Assembly (NCBI GenBank): GCA_001792895.1
Contig: MARA01000045.1
Span: 238,774 to 302,773 of the forward strand
Direction of reading: 5' to 3'
Length of the DNA: 64,000 nucleotides
DNA from: Lentinus brumalis
Taxonomy: Eukaryota > Basidiomycota > Agaricomycetes > Polyporales > Polyporaceae
The first letter of the stretch is position 1, and every line of letters begins with the position of its first letter. A program made the translations under genes and the position numbers. The notes under the pieces are model-generated. The model was given only the letters and a program-made list of their open reading frames with translations, did not search any database and was not told the origin of the DNA. Shown piece by piece: positions 47,928 through 59,617 of this stretch.

Positions 47928-48990
47928 TCATGGTGAACTCCATCCCCCCGCGATGCGGCGGACGGTGCTCTCGACGAGCACCACGGAACCTATGAGCACA
48001 GAGGTAAACGGGATTGTCTTCGCAAAGTTGCCCGCACGGATACCCTCTGAGGAGTTGTAGACACTCTCGAAGCTCTGGGTCGCCATGAGAGTGATGAGCG
48101 ACATGGAGATGACGTCTGCGCACTCACCGAAGAATGTTGCCCGTAACGCTTGTATGCCTCGAAGTACGGAGGCACAGGCTCTACAACAGGCCCGCGGCGG
48201 CGTGAGCCATCGAGACATGGAGCGGCACAACTGAGCGACTTACTATGAGGCACACAAGTGTGATAGATCCGACGCAACGCACTCTTGTCAACCGCACGAG
48301 GGAGCTCGATGCGACACACGAACTCGGGGTAGTGCAGGACATCCGCATGGAATGCCTGCCCGACAACCGTGCCCACGGTGCGAAGCCGTACAGGAATCTC
48401 CTGGTAGCCCAGGGTGCCGTCAGGCAGCCACGCACAGTTGTCGAGGGGGATCATCGCCAACGAGAACAACGCCTCTTGAGGAACATTGGTTTGAACGTAA
48501 CGGCGAATATTTCTTGCACGACACGAACGCCATGAGACTGAATGCGAGGAAGGTCGAAGTGAGAAAGCGACTCACCTCAGTGACCTAAGATCCACCCAGA
48601 TGTCGAACGCCAACGCCTGCGGATCAACGGCCGGCCCAGCACCTATCGCCACAGCATCGTGCTCCTCGCCCTCCCCAATGATGGTCTCCCCGTCCTCGGC
48701 GATGACAGACAGACCATCGTCGATGTCATCCACGATGCGAGCATCCTCTGAGTAAGCCACAGACACCACATCGTCGTCGTCGGCGTCGGCGTCGGCGTCG
48801 GCGTCGTCGTCGTCGTCGTCGTTGGTGTGCTTGTCGGCGGTGCCGACGCCGGGGGCGTTGTCGCCATGTGCGGGAGGGCCAGGATCGTCCGCAAGCTTCT
48901 CCTGTTTGATGGTAGGCTCCTCATCGACCGTGACGTGCCGGCGCGCGCGAGTGGCCCGGCCTGAGAGTGGGTCCACCAGTGGTATCCAGA
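47928..48990 (-). pseudogene. Acidic protein gene, 5' part cut off by the KDZ element
   Basis: Minus-strand exons ~48990-48576, 48512-48244, 48180-48128 and 48074-47928 join with correct phases. The first visible exon has no start codon and encodes a very acidic tract (poly-Asp/Ala from a GAC/GCC trinucleotide run at 48770-48825). It is followed by FDIWVDLRSL, then a folded region (SLAMIPLDNCAWLPDGTLGY, YPEFVCRIELPRAVDK) and a C-terminus with a possible membrane helix (TSVLIGSVVLV). I do not recognise the family. The frame runs upstream into the transposon's terminal repeat, where the protein-like character ends, so the insertion removed the 5' end and promoter. Splice sites and reading frame are otherwise undamaged, pointing to a recent event. 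Confidence 0.65.
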
Positions 48991-50598
48991 CTTGTAGTAC
49001 AAACCCCCACAGGTATGGTACAATGGTTGTGCTGTACGTGGGGATATTCTGTACAAGACCCTTGTACAAGAGCCATAGGATTGTACAACCAACCACTTGT
49101 AGTACAAGTAAGGCTTGTATTACAAGTGGTCTACTGCAAAGGGCAGCTAAATGCGGACTTGTACAAAGGATTGTAACCCGCATAGAGCAGCCTATACAGA
49201 GCTTGTACAAGGCTTGTAATAGATGTGATCAGCAGATATAGATCTGATAGATCTGGTGATGGGAAATCTAAGTACCAAGATCCTGGCTCTTGTAACCAAT
49301 TGTAACATGGTCTGGGGGCTATATGGAGGCAGGCTCTGTAAAAGTGATTGTAACCATCCGTGGGTGTCTATATTTGGACAGGAAAAGCTGGAGCTTGTAC
49401 ATGGGGTCCAGACCTTGTAATGCAGATTGTAACTGGCCGTAGTGATCCCGATTCGGACAGGAAAAGCTGGAGCTTGTACATGGGGTCCAGACCTTGTAAT
49501 GCAGATTGTAACCGGCCGTAGTGATCCCGATTCGGACAGGAAAAGCTGGAGCTTGTACATGGGGTCCAGACCTTGTAATGCAGATTGTAACCGGCCGTAG
49601 CGATCCCGATTCGGACAGGAAAAGCTGGAGCTTGTACATGGGGTCCAGACCTTGTAATGCAGATTGTAACTGGCCGTAGCGATCCCGATTCGGACAGGAA
49701 AAGCTGGAGCTTGTACATGGGGTCCAGACCTTGTAATGCAGATTGTAACCGGCCGTAGCGATCCCGATTCGGACAGGAAAAGCTGGAGCTTGTACATGGG
49801 GTCCAGACCTTGTAATGCAGATTGTAACCGGCCGTAGTGATCCCGATTCGGACAGGAAAAGCTGGAGCTTGTACATGGGGTCCAGACCTTGTAATGCAGA
49901 TTGTAACTGGCCGTAGCGATCCCGATTCGGACAGAGAAAGCTGGAGCTTGTACATGGGGTCCAGACCTTGTAATGCAGATTGTAACCGGCCGTAGCGATC
50001 CCGATTCGGACAGGAAAAGCTGGAGCTTGTACATGGGGTCCAGACCTTGTAATGCAGATTGTAACCGGCCGTAGCGATCCCGATTCAGACAGGAAAAGCT
50101 GGAGCTTGTCATAGCGATCCCGATTCGGACAGGAAACGCTATCTCAATTATACCATCATCATTGTCAGTATTCCAGAACATCTGCACAGGCTGGGTGCAA
50201 AATACAGCCAGAGGTACTGAGGTTTGGAGAGCCATCACAACTTCCAGCTGCAAAGATCTAATTGTGTGCCAGTTTCTAGGACACTAGTAGCCGCCTCGTT
50301 GCTGCGAGCACCATCCTGATATGTTAGGCTATCCGCAAAAATAGTGTTTGAGCCCATAGTGATAGCCCAAGACATGTCATTGATCGTCACTTACTGACCG
50401 CTTCAGTTTGCCGCCCATGATGCCCTTGGGAGATTACTACTTAGCTTCGCTTTCGGACTCTACAATTGGTTTTTTACTCAGGCTGAGTCTTAGCAGTTGT
50501 ACAACACTGTTGATAGCCGCACTTAGGGAATAAGTAATTTGAACAAGTCGGCGCTTTTGGACGACTTATGGACATGCCTTACTGAGCTTACTTATCTG
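48985..50598 (+). repeat. Left terminal inverted repeat of the KDZ element
   Basis: The outer ~390 bases are packed with TTGTA and TACAA words, including CTTGTAGTACAAG and CTTGTATTACAAG at 49094-49131. These are followed by nine full and one broken 79-bp satellite units (49382-50130) and a ~470-bp unique stretch. The unique stretch matches the complement of 62555-63040 almost perfectly. Confidence 0.9.
49382..50130 (+). repeat. 79-bp satellite array, left end
   Basis: Unit starts fall at 49382, 49461, 49540, 49619, 49698, 49777, 49856, 49935 and 50014, an exact 79-bp period; the tenth (50093) is truncated. Each unit holds three TTGTA words at offsets 14, 34 and 46. Units differ only at C/T positions such as AACTGG/AACCGG and GTAGTG/GTAGCG. 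Confidence 0.95.
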
Positions 50599-50661
50599 AC
50601 TGTTGCACATTACAGATGAGAGTCAAGATCATGACGATACACATGTGATCCTATATACAGC

Positions 50662-53600
50662 CTATTCATCCCTATCTGAGCCAGCCTCAGAGTCTGAGGA
50701 GTCTGAGGCTTCGACGCCAAAGGCCACATTCAACTCCTCGCCATCCAACACAGCCATGCCATTGCGACTGCGTGGCCGCACCTTACGAGCGTACTTCTCG
50801 TACGGGCGGATCCAAGGTGGTAGAGGCCCTATGCTGGCAAGCTCGTGCACCCAAAACGATGCGGTGCGGATTGCGAGCTTGTCAAACACAGCTGCCTGCT
50901 TCCGGGCATAGATCCGAAGGCCCCGTTTAAGACGTGCAGGCACGTCTGCCCGACGCCCGGCCTGATTTCGCCACCATCGAGACTTCCACTGGAAGTACTC
51001 GATAATACGTCGCATCTCTTCCAATAGGAGAGCTTGTTCCTCATCCCACCGGTCGGCCCGCGCCTTACACCGCGCCCATTCTGCGCGCATAGTCTGCAGG
51101 AACTCCTCATTGTCCGCAGGATTCATGCTGTTAGCAGCAGATTCCCGTGCGGACAACGATGTGAGCCAAATCCAGCTTGGCGTGTAGCGACCCTCGCTTG
51201 CGATGACTTCATCGTCCTCTCTCCGAGGCCCGCGGAGATCTGCGTCAAGGAGCGGCCGGTAAGTCGTAGTCCAGGAACCGTCCGGATCGAGAGCCACCAT
51301 TGCAGCGCGCGCCGCTCGGTACCTCTCCACCGCACGTTGCTGCTTGTCTTTGAAGCGCGTATACAAGCCTTGTTGCCTGGTCATGGAGCGCTGGCCAAGG
51401 CCGAGGACGTTCATCCTTGAGAACTCGGATACCGCAGCCAGAACACGACGGATACGCCGAATCTCCGCGAGCGCATCGGATAACTGGGCCAGACGTAGTC
51501 GCTGTTCCTTCTTCCGCAAGCCCGAGAGAGTCTCGTTGGATGCCAAAGTTGCCGGAAGGGCGGATGGGAGCCACAGGCGGACATCTTCAGCTTTGATTGC
51601 AGGACGCGGACCCTCTTGATCGGAACGGGTGCGACCGGCGGCCGCACGTAGTTCTGCAACCATAGGCATGTGGATGTCCTGGAGCTCGCGCCAGAGATCA
51701 ATCCGGCGCGTCAAGACGTTGCGCTTTTCTTGCTGCGCCGCGAGCTCTGACAGACTGCGCCCCGTGCTCGCTCGAAGGCGGAGGGCACGCCTGCCAACCC
51801 GTGCCAGTATGAGTCAGCTGTAGAGTGAGATAAGAGGAAACGCGTACTGCTTCTCTTCGAGCTCCAGTCCAACCTGCAGGAACACTCCTGGAGTTGTGTC
51901 GTGGGGAGGCAGCGTCCCGGCCGCGGCTTCCGCTGCTTCTTCCTGGTTGAGCTGGAGCTTGACCGCGACGAATGTGATGGCTGTAAAGCGAGGTCAACGC
52001 AAGCTCGTGGAAGTCCACAGTCGCTCTCAGCTTACACGAGGTGGGTTCGTCATACGGGTCCGGTTTGGTGGGGTCTGCATTCCATGCGCTGAGCATTTCC
52101 TCCCATCCCTTGACAGTATCCTCTGGGATGTTTGCAGCGAACTCTTCATAGACCTTTCGCTGTTTTACGCGCATCTCTTTGGCTTCCTGCAGCGCACGTA
52201 GGAGAACTAAGCCTGATGATAGTGTCAATCATGATGTACGCAGGTCAACGCAGATAAGACTTACCGAACGAGATCGTCTTCTGCCAATTCCAGGCGCCCC
52301 AGTGGTCGTTGTAGACCTCATGCCGCATGCCGAGGCCCATCTCCCGCGTACTGAGTGCCAGAGGGTTCATGTGTGACCAATGAGCTTCAATCCATTCGCC
52401 GTAAGTGCGTCCGACGTGCTTGAGAAAGTTGAGAGACCACCGCGAGTGCGGCTCCCCTCCGTGAACACGGTAGTGCTTCTTCGGAATGGCAAAGCGGATG
52501 TCTTCGACCTTTGTTCTATCTATCCTCATCTCGGGAGGAAAGTTCTCGTCCATCCGCTTGAAGAACTTCTTGCACCATTGGCAGGCGATGTCGTAGGAGA
52601 AGAGCAGTGCCGCCAGGACGAGGCCCAAGACCGTCGAAAAAACGAGGTAGTCCATATTGGCATACCTGAAGATGTTGTATCCTTGGTCAGCCCGAACACT
52701 AGGAAGCATAGAAAGCTCACATACCCTTCGCCGAGCTGGAGATCTCCCGCTCCGTTCTTCCGGACAAGGGCATGGCGAGCGCACAAGACAGCGCCGATAC
52801 CCGAAGCAATGTACCCCTCGCGCCGAAGATTGGCCTTCAAGATAGCGTTGTGCTCTGCAGAGCAGGTGTTTTCCTACGACGATCAACGTCAGCTGACATC
52901 AGACGGGCTTTGCGTGCGTTGTCATACCTCCTTTTGGCCTTTGCAGGCGGCAACATGCGCTTGATACGCTTTCTCTTCGACGTAATAGGCCCACCCCGGG
53001 GCGAGCTCGATGTCCTCGATCCCTCGGTCCTTGCACCGAGCGCGGAAGTTGGCATCTATCATGAGATACAGCGTGTACAACCACCTGGTATTCGAATCAT
53101 GCGTGAGATCGACGCGCTGATAGAAAGCAAGAAATCTGAACTCACTTCGACTCTGCCGGCGCATTCTCCCATCCCTCTGGCAGATTTTTGCCAGGGTGCG
53201 GGCAGGCTGGACACTCAACAACGAGTTCGCCAGGTCCGGTTGCCTGCGCGCCAGCTGGATCGTGCGCTCGCGCGGATCTCTTCAGCATCTGGAGATGACG
53301 CCAGATACGAACGGCATGAGAGAGTTGCTTGTATCGATTCTAGAAAGTATCATTAGGGAACTCCGTGAGGACGACGGATGATCTTTGAAAATGAAGCTCA
53401 CCGGGACATCGGCACCTCCTGAGTTGTCGGTGATCCGCTCCAGGGTCTTCCAGTAGTCGTGCAGGTTGGTCTTGGCCTGGAAATTGAGCTCCTGGAACGT
53501 CTTGAGGAGCCGAAATGTGAAGACCGTTTCCGGGCGGTCCATGCTGGCCGGAAACCAGCCCATGCGCATGAGCTGACGCCAATCTGGCGTGAGTTCACCC

Positions 53601-54485
53601 GAAGCAGGGTCTATGCACTTGCAGAACTTGACCCGGTGCGTATAGATTCCCGTAGAGTCGCAGATGACGATCCGGCGGCCGACCAGAGAAGGGTGAGGGC
53701 ATGTTCCACGGTCATGGCCAACTTGCACTTTCAAGCCGAGCTTTTCGAGCGAGCTGTTGCAGAATTTATCTCCATCCCACTCCTGCTCCGTCGCTTGTGA
53801 GTTTCCAGAAGCTGAATGAATCGGGATTTACTCACTTCGACCCGGTGCAACAGGTTCTCGGCATGCTTCTCAAGTATGCACGACTTGCAGCGGAGAGGGC
53901 GTCGGAAGCAGTCGCGACATCGTATAGTTGCAGGGCGGACTCCGCATAGATCGCAGAGAACGAAGCCCTCTTCAATAGGCTCCTCGCAGCCTTCAAAGGC
54001 GAGCAGTTCATCGAGGAAGTCTTGCCTGGCGGGGAGCCACTTCCGAAGACGATTCTAAAGAAGACTTCAGTACTCGGATGAGAAAATGTAGAAGAACGGT
54101 CACGCACTACTGCACGTAAATCAGAACGCGGTCTCTTGGCCTGAGTGGTGGGACTGGTGTCGCCAGTCGATCCCTCGAGGTCTTCAGCTTCCGCGACAGG
54201 CAATACAGCCAAGATCGAATTCACTGTGTTGTCCGACGAGGCATCTCCTGCATAGGCGGGTGCTTGCTCGCGCGGGTCTGGAATGACCTGCATACGCTCG
54301 GTTTTCTGTCGTCTGCGCCCGGAAGAGCTTTCTGAGAAGTCGACATGTCGCACTGTTATAGGTTGACTCGAGCCAGCCTCGGTGCTACTTCCACTGGGCC
54401 CGTCGAAGACTGTATCTATCACATCAAACTTGGCCTTCTTGCCTTTGCGTGGACCCGATGTCGCTTTGCGTTTTTCCGACCTCAT
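50662..54485 (-). CDS. CxC2 + KDZ transposase, apparently intact
   Basis: Ten minus-strand exons (54485-54108, 54054-53836, 53782-53402, 53339-53146, 53084-52928, 52873-52725, 52665-52265, 52212-52036, 51980-51848, 51790-50662) join in perfect phase to 1105 aa. The N-terminal 125 residues are basic and disordered. Residues ~158-285 form the CxC2 cysteine cluster (CDLCG, CRDCFRRPLRCKSC, HRVE, GH with C, ICDSTG). The KDZ domain follows: RHLQMLKRSARAHDP, LPEGWENAP, LYLMIDANFR, GYANMDYLVFST, FSYDIACQW (D518), FLKHVGRT, HWSHMNPLALSTREMG and NDHWGAWNW. The C-terminal third is helical with LPSALP and SWIWL. These are the diagnostic blocks of Kyakuja-Dileera-Zisupton transposases, RNase H-type enzymes that cut element ends. 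No lesion was seen. Confidence 0.93.
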
Positions 54486-54799
54486 GCTCGATGTAGTTGG
54501 GCCGACCGACGACGCAGCCGGTAGACGTCCGTGGCGGCCAGGGAAAGACCAATGATGGCAATAAGCGCGGATCCAACTGCGTACGAGTTTGCGCATCCGT
54601 ACTGTAATGCATGCTATATCTCACTCAAATCAGCCTTATATGTTTCACAGCCTGACTACGAGGACGCACATCTTGAAGACTACCATGAGCCTCAGCCTGT
54701 CTCAGATCCTGACCCGGTGTTGTTCATCCTGCATCCTCCAAATGCCGACCTCGCAGCCCGTCCACGACACACGGTGCACTACCCCGTACGGCCCCGACG

Positions 54800-55408
54800 A
54801 TGGCGCCTGCACATCGCTCTGCACGCCTACAAGATGCCGTGCATGAGCTCCCCAAAGACAATTTGCATGGCCAAATCCTGCGAAAACCGCGGTACCAGCC
54901 CGCACGCGTCGCCCAGGCCGACTGCTCCGCCCGTAACGGTACGCACACGAGTTCAACCTGCCATAACTGACTTCCATGCTACAGGCGAGCCAGACGATGT
55001 TCGTCTCAGAGAAATGACGCGGTTTCCGGTGAGTTATGCTCCCTTGTCCATTCGGATTTCAAGCAGTCTGATGTCGAGGCCGAAGAAGGCTCGGAAGTCT
55101 TCGTGCCCCCATCTCCGTCGACGGCGCCCCTCTCCTCTCTCGCCTCGCGCTGTAGCGAGTTCACTGCGTGCGAGGGCCGACCTCGAGCACGATGGCATCC
55201 AGCCAGTTCACTGTCCCCGAAGCCGGGACGAGCATCGAGTATCTGTTCTGGATTGGACTATTCACCCCAAGTAGTTTCGCATTGCATGTATAGATCCGAC
55301 CACAATTTATCTGTCTGGCATTCATCTTATACATGTCCGCTCTACAATACTTGTGCATCGTGCGCAGCTAGCTGTAGGTGGACTTTGGTGGCAGCGATGA
55401 CATACTGA
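54800..55408 (+). CDS. Small unknown protein of the KDZ element
   Basis: ATG at 54800; exons 54800-54938, 54985-55028 and 55067-55408 splice in phase. It begins MAPAHRSARLQDAVHELPKD, then has an acidic stretch (SDVEAEEGSEVFVPP) and a Ser/Pro-rich part. The C-terminal half is doubtful: two other frames between 55140 and 55300 look equally protein-like, so a further intron or frame change is possible. It is transcribed away from the transposase gene, with ~315 bases between the two start codons, so the two may share a promoter region. No family recognised. Confidence 0.4.
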
Positions 55409-56143
55409 ACATTAGAGCTTGCAGTAGTGATACCCCTCCACACCTCATGCAAGGCGTCCGAGGAGAGACCTCGAGCAGGCATGCTCACCAGAACATCCTG
55501 TATCCACTCCAACAACTCCTCACCCCTGTCGACCTGCTCCTCAGCCTCAGACACCCAGGATTCCATCTCTTCCCCCAGTAACGCACGCTCGTATCGAACA
55601 CAGAGCTGTTTCCAGAACGCGTTGAGTTCTCGCGATATCCCCAGTAGTTCAGTGCCTCGTTGAGCCTGTCGAGGACTCGAATGAGTTCATATTCGGCGGT
55701 CGCAGGGATAGGAATAGGCCAAGCTAGGGCATTCGTCCTGTCGCACCTCAACCAATTGCATCATGACTGACTGCACTTTGACTCACCGGAACGAAGGGTC
55801 TATACCATCGCCCTCGAATCCAACATGCTCCTGCGCGGCGGGCGCGGTTGCGTCTGAGCCAGAATCCTCGTGGGTCTCGGACGGCCCCGCTTGAAGTAGT
55901 TGCTTGTGCTTTTGTCCAACCGGCCTGCTTCCCTTGCCCGCCCTACTCAATTTGCGCAGGGCCTTCACCGAGATCCCGAGCCTTTCTGCTCTGGCGGGAG
56001 GTTAGTGTTAGACACAAGTGCAGCTTGGGAGCAAGGACTTACTCCGACTTCTTCTTCAGGTAGTGCCGGTGATTCCTCTCCTGCTTCAGAAGCTTGCTCC
56101 GCAGAGTCTCCTCGTCGGTTATGTCTTGGACAGCCCGAGGCAT
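55342..56143 (-). CDS. Unknown helical protein of the KDZ element
   Basis: Minus-strand exons 56143-56043, 55990-55787 and 55746-55342 give 236 aa if one base is added at CCCC 55639-55642. It starts MPRAVQDITDEETLRSKLLK, a basic helical region, followed by RLGISVKALRKLSRAG, which could be a helix-turn-helix-like basic motif (weak). The C-terminal half is a predicted helical bundle (YELIRVLDRLNEALNYW, LNAFWKQLCVRYERALLGEE). It ends convergently with the small plus-strand gene. It could be a DNA-binding accessory of transposition, by position only. The single frame break at a C run is of the same type as elsewhere in the window. Confidence 0.55.
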
Positions 56144-56725
56144 GATATGTAGACGAGGGATGCACAAGTAGGAGTGACTGCACGTTGGGCTGAGTAGAGG
56201 ATCAAGGTGAGCATGGAGGCGCTAGTAGTCCGCGGCAATTGAAGAGGGTTGGCCGCGTCGCTCCGCAGGACTCTATTATGCAACATACCTCATGCGTACA
56301 TCGTCAGTAACACAGGAGATCCTCTGAAATGTGTATAGCCAAATTTCAGACGACCTTACATCCCATGTTGACTACATGTTCTAATACACAACATGACTCT
56401 ACGATACTGTGTCTTACTTTCAGCGACAGCGTCTTAACCTTCGAGTAAGACGCCGTCGCATGTCCTCGCATGGATTATGCCATCGTCACCGGCTCACATG
56501 TCTATGAAACCTCTCGGCGATATATGTTCGTACGACCAACTCGACTACAACAGTAAACTGGTAAGACGCATATCAGTCTATAAGACACCGTAGCCATGTT
56601 ACTCACCGAATCTTACTTTTGGCGACAGCGTCTTACCCTCCCAGTAAGACACATGTTTGCATGCATCAAAGTCTTGTCCGACGACGAACTCAATTACGAA
56701 AGTAGGTAGTACGACGGTACACATA
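56144..56725. other. Interior spacer with degenerate direct repeats
   Basis: Two related stretches share CTTACTTT-GCGACAGCGTCTTA (56420 and 56616) and ATATCAGTCTA (56568 and 56723), ~155-195 bases apart. The second repeat overlaps the stop of the dioxygenase gene, so the spacer appears to hold a decayed duplicate of that gene's 3' end. Confidence 0.4.
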
Positions 56726-58772
56726 TCAGTCTACAAATTCGTCCCATTTGCTAAGTAAAGACATGCCCAACCTCCATCGCTCCTGGCCGGTAATGTCGAA
56801 CTTGTTACCCGCAGCCTCGAAGTTCTTCTGGCTTTGAAAGCCGCACGCCGCCCAGCGAAGGAGTCCACCTGCGGTATACTGCGTGATTGACAGGCGAGTT
56901 TCGCCTGCTTGTGTCAGGATAGTATTTGAATGGGGAACGGTCGCGGAGGGTAGAAAGATCGTGGCGCCGGGTGGGAACTCGATCACCTTACGCAAAGACC
57001 ACAGGACCAGATGTCCGCTCTGCTTAGGGTTGTACCTCCCAAGCGCAGTGACCGCGCACAACCCCCATGGAACGTTCTGCTGGTCAACATGGCGATGAGT
57101 GACGGTGCTCGGGCCGAGGTTGAACGTTGCTGCGGCAAAGACATTGCCCTTGAAGGGCGGCTTGAGCTCAGGATCGCGCTCGCACAATTCGCTGAGCACG
57201 TCGCCGTAGGAATCGTAGAGCCTGGGTGCCCAGACCTGGAGCGCGCCTTCGAGCTTGTAAATGACCCGTCCATTGCAACAAACTCGCCACTCACCACTGG
57301 CAAAGTTCGCGATGCGGCGAATGGCCGTGTTGTCCAGAGCGTCTTGGATCACAAGGCGGTTGTGCGCGGAATGGGCGAAGTTCGACGGAGACTTCGGGCC
57401 GGTGAGCATGCGAAAGGTAGGCCACGAGCACGCGCACTCACCGGCTGTCCGCCTCCATAGGTGATTCCAGTAGTGACCGACCAGTAATCGCCGCGGCGGT
57501 GGGAGAAGTCGCAGTGTGCAGAGTGGTAGTTCCGCCGCATGTCCTCAAGCGCCCCGGTCGCTTCCTCAGTCACCGTGCTCCAAGACGCGTCGTTGGGTTG
57601 ACCGGCAAGCACGACGATGATTGTGCCATCAGGAGCGAGGAGGACACGACATATCCTTTGGATCAAGAGGTTGGGCGACGCATTCGACGACTCGAGTATG
57701 TACGAAACACTCACTTCCCATCCCACTCCTCATAGTCGAAACCCAGAAGATCCACCAGTTGTTGCGCCGTCCACGGCGTCCGATCGTCTTCGGTCAACGA
57801 GAGCACCGGTCCTGTGAAGCCTTGCCCGACCACAGGTACATAGTCGAGGCCAACTGCCGGTGCTGCGATGTTCTGCACGGACTCGGTGCGTGATGCTTGA
57901 GCCCCTTGACGATGCTTTGCCGCGGAGGATTTAAGAGGTCGCCTCGTGAGGGGCGTGCGGATGCTCAGATCTGGGGGCACTGCGGAAGCACCACTGTCCA
58001 CAGATGCGGCAGGCTGGGCGACGCGCTTCCGCTGGCGGCGGGCCTTGTTGCGCCCTCGCTGATGAAACTGCTCCTTGGTAGCGCCGTCGTCCTGAGTACC
58101 GGACGAGCGCAAGGGTGGTTGGGGATAGGGTGCCAGTGCATTGCGCGATGCAGCAGCGGACGTGCTAGCCTTGGCTCCACGCTGCCTCGGCTTGGAGCGC
58201 GTCTCTGTGGCGAGCGCGTGCGAAGGCTGCGGGTCCGCGGAGCTCAGTGAGCCTGACAGGCATGGCGCAGAAGCAGTAACCGCTGGAAGGGGGTCGGGGT
58301 GCACTGCGGGTTGTGCCTGAGCGGTGGCAGGCATCTCTAACAACGCCCGGCTTGAAGGCGATGGTGGTTGCGCCACAGGCGGTGGGCCCGACCCATGGGG
58401 GTCGTCTTGTGCGAATATTGCAGCGAGGAGATCACGTCCAAAGTCGAACGTAGCAGGGGCGTGCAGGGGAGGGCCGAGTAGGGCTCCCCATGGGGAGAAG
58501 ATGCTCTTCTGGCGTGTCTGAAATCGAGAGGCGGCGACAGTTATCAGGTACTTGTTGCGCGGAGCCTGTGAATAAGTACTCACAACGCGAAAGGAGTCCA
58601 GATATTCGGGCCCTAAAGCGCAATAAAGCATGATCAGTACACAGTGCTGAGCTATGCCAAGCACCCAGTCGACCACCTATTGCGCGCAACGTCTGGGATC
58701 CAACAGTCGAGTCCACGCTCGGCGCACGCAGAGAGGTCGAAGGGGATGTAATAGAGAGCACTCACCAGACAT
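56726..58772 (-). CDS. TET/JBP-family 2-oxoglutarate/Fe(II) dioxygenase, apparently intact
   Basis: Minus-strand exons 58772-58766, 58612-58584, 58517-57715, 57655-57442 and 57391-56726 join to 572 aa with correct phases. The N-terminal ~240 residues are a Pro/Ser/Arg-rich disordered region; a short VSGP...WTAQQLVDLLGFDYEEW-type segment precedes the enzyme. The double-stranded beta-helix core contains H452-V-D454 (in THRHVDQQNVPWG), the second iron histidine H505 (VPHSN) and the 2-oxoglutarate arginine R517 (GETRLSITQY), with the family blocks CAVTALG, GGHLVLW-like GHLVLWSL and FPPGATIFLPSA. All iron and cosubstrate ligands are present. The family oxidises 5-methylcytosine or thymine in DNA. 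Its position between the element's inverted repeats marks it as transposon cargo. The first exon is only 7 nt and the start is therefore less certain than the core. Confidence 0.9.
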
Positions 58773-59617
58773 ACAGGCGTAAAGTGAGTTGAACCGGGTG
58801 GCGGACGTGGTGGTGGTTGTATACTAGTACACGGCGCGACAGGCGCGTTTTGAGATATGAACGTCCGGTCACGGGCACGGGATCTGTGACCACACAGACG
58901 CCGTACACCGGTAGGCTGCCGCATATGCTCTGAAGCAGCAAGGTCCAGATCTAGACACGCGAAGTGTGCTTGAAGGAGTAGAGTAGAGAAGAGTGAATTG
59001 GGCGCCAGGTACAGATACATACAGGCACTATTAGCTACTCTTATCGAGCCCATACATCCGTGACGCAGGAGACCGGGAACTCATGGTTAGATGTCTTGTG
59101 TATCCGAGTACAAGCCAACCCGGGAGCGGTCGTAGCGGTGGTCGCGGTGGGGATGGGAGCGACATCCGTGCTTTGAGAACTGGCTCAGCACGTCGCGCGG
59201 GAGCTAGAGAGGAGCCGGAGAATAGGAGGCAGTCCCGTCCGATCAATAGCGATGCAAGATCGGTCCTCCTTAGGCACGTGTGAACGGGCACTGTCCGGAG
59301 GCTGGCGATTAAGTAGCTGGACGCAAGGCTGAAGCAAGAACGACATGTTAGAGGAACGAATGCCAGAGGAAGAGCGATAATAGTTACCAGACCCGAGAAC
59401 GTGGAAGGACAGTTGCAGCAGGAAGGCTGCACAGCGGGAGAGGTGGTGGTGCCCGATCATCCTCTCGGACTGGCTCGGTGCAGATCGGGTGCGCCGCCGC
59501 TGGGTTGTAACACAATGCGCCCACGATTTTTTGCAGCCTCTGGCATCCGACATCTGTCCTCACCTGCATCGTTTCAGTCTCCCCTCTGTACACGGTCACC
59601 AAACTCGTACCTTCGCT
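58773..59617. promoter_or_regulatory. Divergent promoter region, dioxygenase / companion gene
   Basis: This is an 845-bp gap between two start codons pointing away from each other. No convincing TATA box or repeat was seen, and frames within it lack motifs. It should contain both promoters. Confidence 0.5.

Noticed and set aside
48770..48830. GTC/GAC trinucleotide run as a separate satellite
   Set aside because: It lies inside a coding exon and simply encodes an Asp/Ala tract.
49192..50253. Long open frames through the left satellite (and 63356-63940 through the right one)
   Set aside because: The unit is 79 bp, not a multiple of three, so the same repeat is read in all three frames; the apparent protein is an artefact of a stop-free repeat.
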